NCBI GenBank assembly: GCA_009746045.1
Contig: RPFO01000941.1
Span: 105,001-169,000 of the forward strand
Length of the DNA: 64,000 nt
Source of the DNA: Mesostigma viride
Taxonomy: Eukaryota; Streptophyta; Mesostigmatophyceae; Mesostigmatales; Mesostigmataceae
Direction of reading: 5' to 3'
The notes beneath the pieces are model-generated. The model was not told where the DNA came from and did not search any database. It saw nothing but the letters and a program-made list of their open reading frames with translations. Made by a program: the position numbers and the translations under genes. Shown here piece after piece: positions 39,870 through 49,060 of this stretch (its first letter is position 1; every line of letters starts with the position of its first letter).

Positions 39870-41226
39870 GAGGTACGTATCCATGGGGGTCGCCGTCATT
39901 GGAGGAAGGTCCTGGCCGTTAACCCATAGTCCGTATTGCCATTTTTTGCAAACAAATACCCCTGAAAATGAAAAAAATCATAACTCCCTGACCGCTGCTC
40001 CAAATACCCTCAACCAAGGTGCTAGAAATATTTACACTTCAAGGGCTTTCAGAATATGCAATAATATCTTGAGTCCCGTAAGTGGGTTGCATGATATTCT
40101 CAATCAAAGTTGGACAAAAGACGAACATTTTCATGCATCACACCATGGAACCCCCCCCTTTTTTTCAGGGGAGGGTTGTAAACACCAATGTCAAGGTTGG
40201 ATAATTTTATTAGGTAGTTCAGGCATCCCCATATCAGGGGGGGGCACTCAGAATTGAGTTTTGCACATGGCACCACGCTCATATACGTGTGTGGGTTACG
40301 CGCGCGTAGACAGCCATCTATGACATGCAGCACAGTAATGCAGTATAACAAGCTACAAAAGACTGGCAAAAGTGCTGGAATGCAAACGGGTTGCCTACCT
40401 GAACTAACGGGGTGGTATACTCTAAGGAAATGCCATAAACTGAGCACTCACAGGGCTGATACCACTCTTTACAGCAGGCATGGAAACCTGCTAAATGCTG
40501 CACCAATAAACTCGTCAACTATAATGCATGGCAGGCGTATTCCGCGGCAAACAACATGCAAACACGTTGCCGTACCTGGCTTGATCACGACCTTTCCGGC
40601 TTCTGCTGGCCGGGACCCTCATATCTCACACTGGCTAATGCTTTCCAGGCATAGGCCGCCATAGCCGCATAATGAATGCATCCGCCATGGTTACCAGGTT
40701 GATGTTCTGAGCAAAGATGACCTATAAACGCATCCGAATTCACAGGGACGCTGCTGCGGATGTCCCGTATCAAAACTGGGTGCTCGGGCTGGCGCAGACT
40801 GCCGGGCCATAAGAAGAAAATCAAAATATGACATGCCATTACTCATATGGTACTGACGACCAAGAAAGCAGTAATTTCCTACCTGTATTTTACCAATGCT
40901 ATACATCTGGCCACCCCTGACCTACGAAAATCACGCATCATCATTCTGAGCAACATTCTGAACCGTTACAAGCCGCGAGACGCAAAATTTCCTTGATAAC
41001 GGCACGCTAGCAGCCATATCTAGTTACGCGCGCGCGAGTGAAAATTTCCCGCCAAAGTCACGTGATACTTTCTCAATACACGTTGTAATTACCAGGCTAT
41101 GGCGAATATAACACCCAAACCTATGCATCACCTTCGTCCATAAGTGTCCCCGGACCCACCGGACACGTGGCATCCGCCAGAAGTGGCGCGGCGCCACTGG
41201 CGCGGCGCCGTTTTTGGCGGGGAGTC
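39870..41226. other. noncoding insert or spacer inside the LINE
   Basis: About 1.36 kb between ORF1 and ORF2 with no convincing frame, an internal C-run/T-run, and GC-rich GGCGCGGCGCC copies near its right end (41183-41215). It may be a non-autonomous insertion; ends not resolved. Confidence 0.45.
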
Positions 41227-41252
41227 AAATGGTATGTTATAACATACCATTT
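41227..41252. repeat. perfect 26-bp palindrome
   Basis: Half-site AAATGGTATGTTA followed directly by its reverse complement. It marks the right edge of the noncoding stretch and the end of LINE ORF1. Confidence 0.9.
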
Positions 41253-42115
41253 AGCGGACGATGAAGACGCCAGCGGGCATAGATGCTGCACCGTAGTTGC
41301 GGGCTGGCCTGCTTGGCTGCCGGAGCCTGGTGGACCTCCGGCCGGTTCAGGGCGGCAGCCCGGGCCTCAAGCTGCTCCCGGGTATAGTAATCGTCCATGC
41401 TCAGTTGGGTATCGTGGAGGTTCCGGCGGGCCTTCTGCACCTGCAGTTTGTCCTCCTTGCGGTGGAATTCCACCAAGACGGGGGCGGTGGGGCCGCCGAG
41501 CCGGCGTGCCGTTTTAATGACGACGCTTTGGGCCACGCCGAGCTTCCCCAGGAAGGGGTCGCCCCGGAGGTAGGTGCCCAGGCGTGCATCGTTGACGTTC
41601 GAGGGGATGCCACGTACCACAATACTGCTGCATGAGCGAATGGGTTCGTGCATAGCATCCCGTGTGCTGGCCGTGACGGCTGTTTTGATTTCGTTGATGA
41701 GCTCCGTAGGGTTCTGAAGCGTGGCGGCAAAGGTGGTCTTGGCAGGGGTTATGGAGGCGGCAAGTTGTTGCTGGAGCTGGTGGAGGCGCTGCTGCTGCTG
41801 CTGCAGTCCTGCTGCAGTGTGGGTGATGGCAGAGTGGATGGAGGTGTCAGCGTGTGAGGAATGGGTGTGGTGGGTGGCGAGGTGGTTGTGGACAGGGTTG
41901 AGGGCAGCGTTGAGGAGGGAGGGGAGGGCATCGAAGCAGGTATTGGCGACTTGCTTGGCGGTCGGATGTCGATGGCAGCAGCAACAGTGGGCTCCCAGGT
42001 CCAGAGAGGCCATGACAAAGTGCTCAAGGGCGCTGTCGGAAAGACGGGAGCACGTCCACCAGACTGCGAGGCAGAGGTCGGTGTCGTCGGGGTTGTCGTG
42101 GAGAAAGTCCGACAT
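41237..42115 (-). CDS. LINE ORF1-like RNA-binding protein
   Basis: 292 codons. A Gln-rich coiled-coil segment (LQQQQQRLHQLQQQL, about residues 103-117) is followed by an RRM-like stretch: SSIVVRGIPSNVNDARLGTY, VAQSVVIKTARRLG, APVLVEFHRKEDKLQV. This resembles L1 ORF1p architecture. The stop falls inside a 26-bp palindrome (41227-41252), so the natural end may have been altered. Confidence 0.7.
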   Translation of the reverse strand: MSDFLHDNPDDTDLCLAVWWTCSRLSDSALEHFVMASLDLGAHCCCCHRHPTAKQVANTCFDALPSLLNAALNPVHNHLATHHTHSSHADTSIHSAITHTAAGLQQQQQRLHQLQQQLAASITPAKTTFAATLQNPTELINEIKTAVTASTRDAMHEPIRSCSSIVVRGIPSNVNDARLGTYLRGDPFLGKLGVAQSVVIKTARRLGGPTAPVLVEFHRKEDKLQVQKARRNLHDTQLSMDDYYTREQLEARAAALNRPEVHQAPAAKQASPQLRCSIYARWRLHRPLNGML

Positions 42116-42215
42116 GCAGGTGGGTAACCTGTTGGTTGCAGTCCCGGATCTCGCACTTTTTCTCGGCAGCCAGGTGCAGGATGGTGAGGGCGGCAGCTTG
42201 GGACAGGCGCATGAT

Positions 42216-42665
42216 GGCGTTAAAGTTAGATGAGATGCTTAGGCTGACACACGGATTTCCGGCCTGCGCGCCGCGTATTGCCTACCGCGGCTGAGCGGGA
42301 CACCTCAGTACTGTACGGCAGGTCGTACGGTCCTGAGGTGCCATGTGGACTGTTGTGCCGTTAGTGCCAGACTGTGCCTAGTCTCTAGCTCGACCCGCCA
42401 GATCCGGGTTATCCGGGTCTGACGGGCCGAGTGTAGTGGATGCTAGTGACGTGGTCGCATGGCATCGCAGTGTACAGTTGTCCACTGGTAGACGCTGCAG
42501 TCGGCGTTGCCATAGGCATATAGGTGTAGCACTGGGGAGTGCCACAGCACCGAGCAGCTCACGCACACAGCGTTCCATTCTGAGCCCGTTTGGTGTTCGA
42601 CGTATTATTTGCATAATACATCTTCTCTTCATTCCCATTTCAGTGAGTTTTCGCCTTAGCCCGAT
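42216..42665. other. intergenic stretch between LINE and Copia remnant
   Basis: No gene seen. Contains an imperfect inverted repeat CACCTCAGTACTGTACG/CGTACGGTCCTGAGGTG (42300-42341) and a short TATTATTTGCATAATA palindrome near 42601. Confidence 0.6.
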
Positions 42666-44307
42666 GAGGATGTAGAAGTGTCACTTTGATAGTCCGCAGG
42701 ACGTTGACAGGAGTTGTACAGGACTTGATGGTCAATTGATAGGTAAGCGTGCTGTAGCGCGCCAGGACCTAAGAGACAATTGATGCTGAGTAATGTACGG
42801 ATTGGTCCACAGGACTAGCCGTATGGACAATTGATAGATCTGCGCGCCAAAGGCGTGCCAGAGTCTCCGTGATCAATTGATTGACAGTTCAGCTGTGACA
42901 GTGCAGCTGAATACTTGGACGCGCCCCTAGCAAGTTATATGTGTGACTTGGTAGCACCAGGACGCTATTTCTTGCGTGCACGTTCTCTTGGCACTGCGAC
43001 CTTGTCGTCTGTGCTGCGTGCAGTCTTGGAAGTGACGTGACTTATGTCTGTGTTTTCCTTATTCAATAAAGGCAACATTCTTGCAAGAGCCATGGCGATC
43101 TTCGACATTACTTTCTCACAACTGCTTGGTGTAAGGGGATTGAGGAGAATTGAGGAGCAGCTTAACCACAGGGTAACCTATTACTATGATGGTGTGGCAG
43201 TCTCTCCCCTAGCACTGCAGTTTGGTATGCTGTCACAGGACGTGGTGGCTGCCTGCCTGAAGAAGGCAGACAGGGTGTTCTCCAGGTTGAGAAGGAAGGA
43301 CAAGGGCTGGAAAATGCTGAGGCCCCTGGCAGGTGGGACTGAGGGTCAGGATGTGGAAGGAACCGTCATGACCAGGCAAGCGTGGGAAGTGGCAGGATGG
43401 GCTGGTAACCCATGTGGAAGAGACTAACCATTCTTGTCTGGTGGCTTTGGAGAGTAATCCCAAGCACGTGTACAGGCTATCCTGGGCTCACGTCAAGGAG
43501 AGAAGGCCAACTGCAATCTGGCCTGATCGAAGACGGCCCTGATCCTCCCTTGGAGGGAGATGAGCAGGATGAGAGCCAGGCAGTAGATGCTAACCCGCCA
43601 TGCTTGGAATATGGTCTGTCTTGGATGGATGACGGTGAGCAGGAGTCTGCTGAGACGTCTGTCACAAGGCCAGAGGTGGCCAGGGCTGCACCACAGTCCA
43701 GGGGGCTGCTTATGGCGGACATCATTCGAGCTCTGCAGAACAGCAAGCGTGATCCCAAGGTATCTAAACTCACGGGATGGGGGTCATGTGGGGCACCAGC
43801 ACTAGAGGTGGATATCAACTCACATGTGTCCATTCTGAGGGTAGAGGATGCTGCAGGCTTGCAGTGGTCATCCCCTAGCTGCCTAGCTGTGTCTGATTTC
43901 TCAGGAAATGTGTCCATGAAGATCTTGGGAGAGGTGAGTGTGCCTATCCTGGGGGTGCCCACCACGTTCAGTGTGGTAGAAGGGTATCAGGGGCCATTCT
44001 AGGTCAGAACTTCTTGTGCTTGCCAGGGGTGAGGATATCCTCTGAGGAATTAGCATTAGAGGGGCAGGGCCGCCTTCCCTTGCAGAGATATCGCTACTCC
44101 CAGGGTCTTAGTGTGCCTGTAAGGGCTGTGAGGGGTCAAGAGGCAGAGGGTCCTGATACAAAGGAGCCCATTGCTGGGGACCTGCTGATCCTCCCTACTA
44201 CGTTTGACCCACGTCAGTTGGGTGTGCAGAGGTACCAGATCCCAGGAACAAGTCCTGTACCTTGGCGCAAGCTAGTGGAGATGATGCAAAGCCCCAAGAA
44301 TGGCTAA
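42666..44307 (+). mobile_element. truncated second copy of the Copia-like element
   Basis: A 5'-truncated LTR (about 42666-43124, ending CTCACAACT) is joined directly to the middle of integrase (LRRIEEQLNHRVTYYYDGVA, KDKGWKMLRPL; 43125-43500). Then comes the protease-like domain (LEVDINSHVSIL at about 43806, GYQGPF, GQNFLCLPGV near 44003-44030) and the start of the following region, ending near 44307. Gag and the N-terminal half of integrase are absent. Several stops and frame changes. It independently shows integrase followed by protease. Confidence 0.85.
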
Positions 44308-44350
44308 GGCATGGACTCTTGGCTTTGTTGCTTCTGGGCATGAGTGGATA

Positions 44351-45037
44351 GTTGTAACGAACCCATCTGGGTCGTGCGAAAGATCCTATTGTTAAGGTAG
44401 GTTATTCCCGGTTTCTTGGCTAACCACGACCACTCTCTGGGAGTGGGATTAACGGAACAGGCTTGGCTTTAGGCCTGTCACGGCTCGCGGTGAAAAAATA
44501 TTGCATTAATCTACACAATCCACATTTAGGATGGAGCTACCAAATGCAGTTGGAATTATGCCCCAGGTTCAGACAGGTGATAACACACACTTTATTCCGA
44601 ACCAAGAGGACGAGACTCTCGTCCTCGGACCAATTTCACCTAGGTCTGCCACCAAGCTGGCAAGGGGCGCCGACATGGCGCCGACCTTCCAGAGAATTAC
44701 GAAACATGCAGTCCACACAAGATCCTCGGGTCGACCTCGACCCTCGCCAGGCTATGTACAGAATCCACGCATTAGTACAATATCTCAACCAGCTATAAAG
44801 TACGCAGCGCGGCGCGACTGCACCGGCCTCTAGAAGATCTCGTACATCAACCTAGGCCCAAAATAACCAGTCCGAATCACACAAACTATCATAGTTCCAT
44901 ACAAAAGTCCTGACCAAGGGACAATTCCCAAATTAAGTCCCGAAATGAGTCCCAAAGTCCTACGGACTATGACAACAAGCCAAAATACATAATTTACTTC
45001 CATTGTTGCGCCCGTTCCAAGGGTCGGGTTCGCAACA
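44351..45037 (-). repeat. LTR with adjacent polypurine tract, unknown LTR element
   Basis: On the minus strand it starts TGTTGCGAACCC and ends GGGTTCGTTACAAC, has ACTTTATAG (TATA-like) and AATAAAG inside, and is preceded by a purine tract (complement of 45038-45057). This is what a 3' LTR looks like; the matching 5' LTR is not visible in the window. No Ty3/Copia coding was recognised upstream. Confidence 0.6.
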
Positions 45038-45099
45038 CTCCTCCCCCTCCCCGGGGGACGGTAATCCCTACCGTCATGTAGATAAGGACCAGCAACTAA

Positions 45100-45310
45100 A
45101 GGGAGAAAGCACACAACAAACATGCTACTAACCACACAGAGTTACTCTTCTTGCCACGCAGGGCAAAAATCAGATTGACCATAGGGGTACTATGTCCCAG
45201 CCCATGTTCACCCATCAGACTAGTAAAACCAATTCCCCCAGAACTTGCCACACAGGGGCAAGCCTTGACGTAGTCAAATAATGGAATCCTTCCAGCTATC
45301 ACCGTACCAC
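45100..45310 (-). other. segment homologous to the Y1 3' tail
   Basis: Minus-strand sequence TGTGGCAAG...GGGTGAACATGGGCTGGGA-CATAGTACCCCTATGG aligns with the noncoding tail downstream of the Y1 recombinase (19060-19165 and 6525-6625) at roughly two-thirds identity. It may be a remnant of a third YR family. Confidence 0.55.
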
Positions 45311-45325
45311 CGCCGACCCTCCTGG

Positions 45326-45955
45326 TCAGCGGCCATGGCCTCGCCTGTCCCGCACCATCTGCTGCTGCTGGTGCGCCCACCGATAGACTCGCTCGCCGTG
45401 CTCCGTGGCCTGGGGACCCCGAGTCCCTGGGAACCTCAGGAGATCCTCCTCGAAGGCCCACTGCTCCGGCTTGCCAGTGCCACGGCGTCCGGACAGGGAC
45501 AAACGGTCCCACGCGTTGGGAGGCCACATGGAGAGGAAGGCGGCCATGTACTCCGGGAAGGTGAGCAGAAGGGACTTGACGTTCCTGTCCACTACCCCAC
45601 AGCGGTAATCCGCCACATATGTTTCCCCCATACCCAGCATCACGGTGGCCACCTGTCCCAGATCGACCTCCGTTGCCGGCGGGCCCAAGCGATCATCCAT
45701 GAAGTCGGGGGCGACGCCGTGCAGGAACGCCAAAGCGTTCGGAGCCAGCTTCGGGGGCTTCACCACACGGGGGAAACCGGCCACATGGTAATCCCAATGA
45801 TCGCCCTCCGGGGCGTAACGCGTCACCTCATCCACACTGAACGGAAAGGGCTCACCGGGGGTGATCTGCCGAGGCACCCGGTGGGGGATGTGGGGATACA
45901 GGTCCACTCTCAGCAATTCCATGTACGGGTGGTCCCACGCGGAATGGGGTAGATT
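45326..45955 (-). CDS. uncharacterised protein beginning SAWDHP
   Basis: About 210 codons on the minus strand: SAWDHPYMELLRVDLYPHIP, PFPFSVDEVTRYAPEGDHWD, LTFPEYMAAFLSMWPPNAWD. Not recognised. The frame extends upstream to 46144, but that part is A/T-rich and also similar to noncoding sequence at 60850-60980, so it is probably intron or leader. The SAWDHP start recurs at about 60840-60880. Tail is Arg-rich (MVRDRRGHGR). Confidence 0.5.
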   Translation of the reverse strand, partial: NLPHSAWDHPYMELLRVDLYPHIPHRVPRQITPGEPFPFSVDEVTRYAPEGDHWDYHVAGFPRVVKPPKLAPNALAFLHGVAPDFMDDRLGPPATEVDLGQVATVMLGMGETYVADYRCGVVDRNVKSLLLTFPEYMAAFLSMWPPNAWDRLSLSGRRGTGKPEQWAFEEDLLRFPGTRGPQATEHGERVYRWAHQQQQMVRDRRGHGR

Positions 45956-46433
45956 TTTGCAAGAAAAAAACGCTAATTTCAATCGTCCGAAAACCGGACA
46001 TTGCGCCGAAATTCTTGCCGAGAATTTGGCAGCCGAGCGAATTTTTCGCCGGACGGACTTTGCGCCGAAATTTTTTGTCTGCCGTGCTTCGAACTCAACC
46101 GACTCCTGCTGTTGCGTGCACTTTGTCCGATGCCTGCAGGCCACGCACGAATTTTGCGACCAAAATATGACGACTAGACAAGTTTATCGACGACCTACAT
46201 CGATCTATTGCCACTTTTGAAGTCCTTGGCCTGCTAGCAGCTTTATCAATGCCGGGAACAAAATCGCCGAAATTTTTTATTGAATCAGTATATATATTAA
46301 AAATATAATTACTTACAGCAGAGTGAAATCACTCAAACCAAAGCAAACGCCCAGCTATAAACCTATATACAGAGCCATGACAAAGCTCTAGACTACGATA
46401 AGACCAATGGAAACGCCTAACGGGAGGAACCTA

Positions 46434-46600
46434 ATAGCCCTGCTGCACCGCAAAATCAGCCCGCGTACGGCGGAGCATGATGTCCGCCATGGCCCGAGTC
46501 AGCGCCACCGACAAGCGCTGACGCCAATAGGACGTCCAGGTCCGCGCCGACCATGGGGCCCGCTGGCCCTCCAGGTCCAGCCGGTCCTCCCGTATCAGTA
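46434..46600 (-). CDS. short C-terminal coding fragment, unknown
   Basis: Minus strand reads REDRLDLEGQRAPWSARTWT then SYWRQRLSVALTRAMADIML and a stop at 46431. The codon use and lack of stops fit coding, but no family is recognised. Confidence 0.4.
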
Positions 46601-46701
46601 TATATATGTGCACATGTCCGTCATTTTATCATTCTCAATGAATATAAATATGTGCACATAAAGTTGACATTGTCGAGTATTTGACAACTTAGGCATTGCG
46701 C

Positions 46702-47100
46702 CTAGAAAAAGGTGCCCCATCCGTCGATGTCGAAATCGCCGAAGGAGTACACTCCCTGGTACAGGTCTCCCCTGTAGTTGGGAGGCTCGCCTGTATACAT
46801 TTTGGTGTTCCACTTGGCCCCGCCGTTCTCCGCAGCAGCCAGGAACTCCTGCTGGGCCTCAGCCCTCAGGCGCATCATTGATACATTGGGAGAGCCCGGA
46901 ATTTCCGTGCTCTCCACCACCACTCTCGCCTGATTGTCAGGCACGCATTGGTAAGCAGGGTTCAAATCTGAATCGGGTGGCACCAGATCGATCATGCCAT
47001 TGCCGAACGCAATGACACCTGCACCCCACTGTGCAGAAGGTCCGAGCAACTCTACATCAATTCTGATGTTTGCAGCGTGCTCATTTTTGTCGACCATCAC
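46702..47100 (-). CDS. uncharacterised 132-residue protein or exon
   Basis: Minus-strand frame with VDKNEHAANIRIDVELLGPS, DNQARVVVESTEIPGSPN, and FGDFDIDGWGTFF at the end. No family recognised. There is no strong ATG context at the upstream end; it may be an internal or last exon. Confidence 0.5.
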   Translation of the reverse strand: MMVDKNEHAANIRIDVELLGPSAQWGAGVIAFGNGMIDLVPPDSDLNPAYQCVPDNQARVVVESTEIPGSPNVSMMRLRAEAQQEFLAAAENGGAKWNTKMYTGEPPNYRGDLYQGVYSFGDFDIDGWGTFF

Positions 47101-47460
47101 ATAGGTATGTATGCTGAGAACCGAAAATATCGCTCTGCTCCATTTGTGACAGTGTTAAATTTCGGCAAGCTTGGCTGCTTGCAATCGACAGGAAATTAGT
47201 GACCCCGACAGCCAGACGCGCAAGGGTAATCGCTGCAGGTAGAACCCAAAATTTGTCGATAAGGAGTAATGGAAGGGCACGACCACCAGTCACTACTATT
47301 CGCTTCACCGGACACCTTTTTCAGCTTCCGGTTAAAATTCAGCAAGAGCAGCGGCGATTAGATACAAAATATTGCGTTATTGGTTCGTACCGTACCCAGA
47401 CAAAAATGTCAGTGACGCAATTGTACTAGGCGGAATGACAACTGCGCCCGGCAAATAAGT

Positions 47461-47675
47461 ATTTATTGCTCCAACCCCACAAAAAACTTGTTCCGGAGCT
47501 GTTCGAAGCGAAGAGCACTGCAAGGGATCGGACCCGAGCCAGATTTGAGTGCGGAACATGATGGCTGGCCTACCTCACTCCGAACATCAATGTGGACCCG
47601 GGTTCGAATCCTGTCATTGCTATTCTCTTCGAACAGTTCCGGAACGATTTTTTTGTGGGGGTGGAGCAATAAATT
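47461..47675. mobile_element. MITE-like inverted-repeat element with tRNA-type B-box core
   Basis: Terminal inverted repeats of about 46 bp: TTATTGCTCCAACCCCACAA...CTGTTCGAA on the left, and its diverged complement at 47627-47672. Inside, GGGTTCGAATCC (47600-47611) is a canonical tRNA T-arm/B-box. No coding capacity. Confidence 0.75.
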
Positions 47676-47961
47676 CTCGACATTTGCAGAAACAAATGTC
47701 GAATAGATTGTGCAAAAAACCTTATCACTATTTAAATATACAGCATAAAATTATATTGCAGTAAAAAATAACTGTTAATTGAAGGCCGCAAAAAATTATC
47801 AACTATCCTTAAACTTGACCACAGAAAGATCTCGAAAAATATACACAATATATGCGGGCACCTTTTAACACCCTACTGAAGCCCCACTATACTTTCGCCC
47901 CACGATAATACGAGCCAAAACTAGGGCGTCGTCTACCCGCAGCGAGACCCCAATTTCTAGT

Positions 47962-48690
47962 TTAAGTCGGTGCCGGCCCCCCCGGGGCTTCATCCTTGAT
48001 CACCAGCATAGTAAGCCACTTGTCGAGCTCCTTGCTCATCCTGATGTCGGCACACATTCCGTCGCTGCGCACGCGTGCTTCTAGCCGGAGAGCCGGAGCG
48101 ACGCAGAGATAGCAATTCACAAGCTCGGGCTGGCGTGACGGTGGCCAATCCTCAACGTTGAGCGTGAAATGCAGGGGGTCATGCTTATCCCGCTTCCAAA
48201 TCCGAACGGGAAGAATGCCGTTCCCGGCGAGGAACAGCTCCTTCTCCCGTCCGTTCCGGCCCTCGACCCACCTCTCGAAGTTCTCGTCTAACACGATCGG
48301 CCCGGCTTCGCTTACAACCTCAGCCAACCAGAACGGGTGGATGGGATCGTGATCCGTGTCCTTGTCCGATGGAACTGCCACATAGTCGTGGAGTCTCATC
48401 TGCCGGCCCATCGCCTCCCGCTTGTCCTTCAGCTGCTCCCCCCGCGTCACCATGCGAACCGGAGGGTTGGGCTGGCTCGGTGGCAGCAAACGGACAGTTT
48501 TCATCGAGCTTCCTGCATCATTGAACTCGATGATAAACGACCACTCGCTTAGACATCCCTCAAACCGCCCAGCCAAACAGGGCGGACAGTACCAGGAATA
48601 GCGCCTAATCATCAAAAGGCCAGGGTCGGACTTGTCCAGTCGCCACCAATGCGCCTGCTTGATGCCAGGCACCTCCTCAACCTCCGCGCG
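47962..48690 (-). CDS. C-terminal exon of transposase-like gene (inferred)
   Basis: About 236 codons: QAHWWRLDKSDPGLLMIRRY, CPPCLAGRFEGCLSEW, LHDYVAVPSDKDTDHDPIHP, FWLAEVVSEAGP, ending APGGPAPT. It has one CxxC pair and an FWLAEV segment like small chromatin- or DNA-binding barrel domains. It lies on the same strand 370 bp beyond the previous exon; I join it by position and because related animal multicopy proteins end similarly (recollection, not checked). Confidence 0.5.
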   Translation of the reverse strand, partial: RAEVEEVPGIKQAHWWRLDKSDPGLLMIRRYSWYCPPCLAGRFEGCLSEWSFIIEFNDAGSSMKTVRLLPPSQPNPPVRMVTRGEQLKDKREAMGRQMRLHDYVAVPSDKDTDHDPIHPFWLAEVVSEAGPIVLDENFERWVEGRNGREKELFLAGNGILPVRIWKRDKHDPLHFTLNVEDWPPSRQPELVNCYLCVAPALRLEARVRSDGMCADIRMSKELDKWLTMLVIKDEAPGGPAPT

Positions 48691-48779
48691 TCGGCCGGAC
48701 TCGACGTCCTGTCATCAAATAGTTAGGACAAATAGAATACCGTTCAAGTTAGCAAAATTGGCCAAAAACCAATAAAACA

Positions 48780-49051
48780 GGGTATAGCTGCAGAGAGACC
48801 CCATTCGAATCATAATAACAACATACGACAAGACATCAAGTGATCGAAATTCGACACAGGGTATAGCTGCAGAGAGAACCCATTCGAATCATAATAACAG
48901 CATACGACAAGATATTAAGTGATCAAAATTCGACACAGGGTATAGCTGCAGAGAGACCCCTTCATACCGATAGATAGAACAAGCGAAATTTCATACCTAA
49001 AAGAAAAGCAACCCATGGACAGTATATAGGGTCTCTCTGCAGAGATACCTT
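48780..49051. repeat. CTGCAG palindromes in three about 79-bp tandem units, plus one inverted copy
   Basis: GGGTATAGCTGCAGAGAGAC units at 48780, 48859 and 48938 lie in a 79-bp tandem repeat. A fourth, in the other orientation, is at 49029-49051. They fill the intron between the last two exons of the transposase-like gene. Confidence 0.85.
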
Positions 49052-49060
49052 TATTGGGTT

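Larger units (their letters stand above)
36050..42215 (-). mobile_element. non-LTR retrotransposon (LINE), degraded
   Basis: Minus-strand order: ORF1 (about 42115-41237), a 1.37-kb noncoding stretch, apurinic-type endonuclease (about 39665-38480), reverse transcriptase (about 37640-36800) and a C-terminal region (36794-36057). Several frame changes break ORF2. L1-like by having a coiled-coil/RRM-like ORF1; clade not certain. Exact ends and target duplication were not found. Confidence 0.85.
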
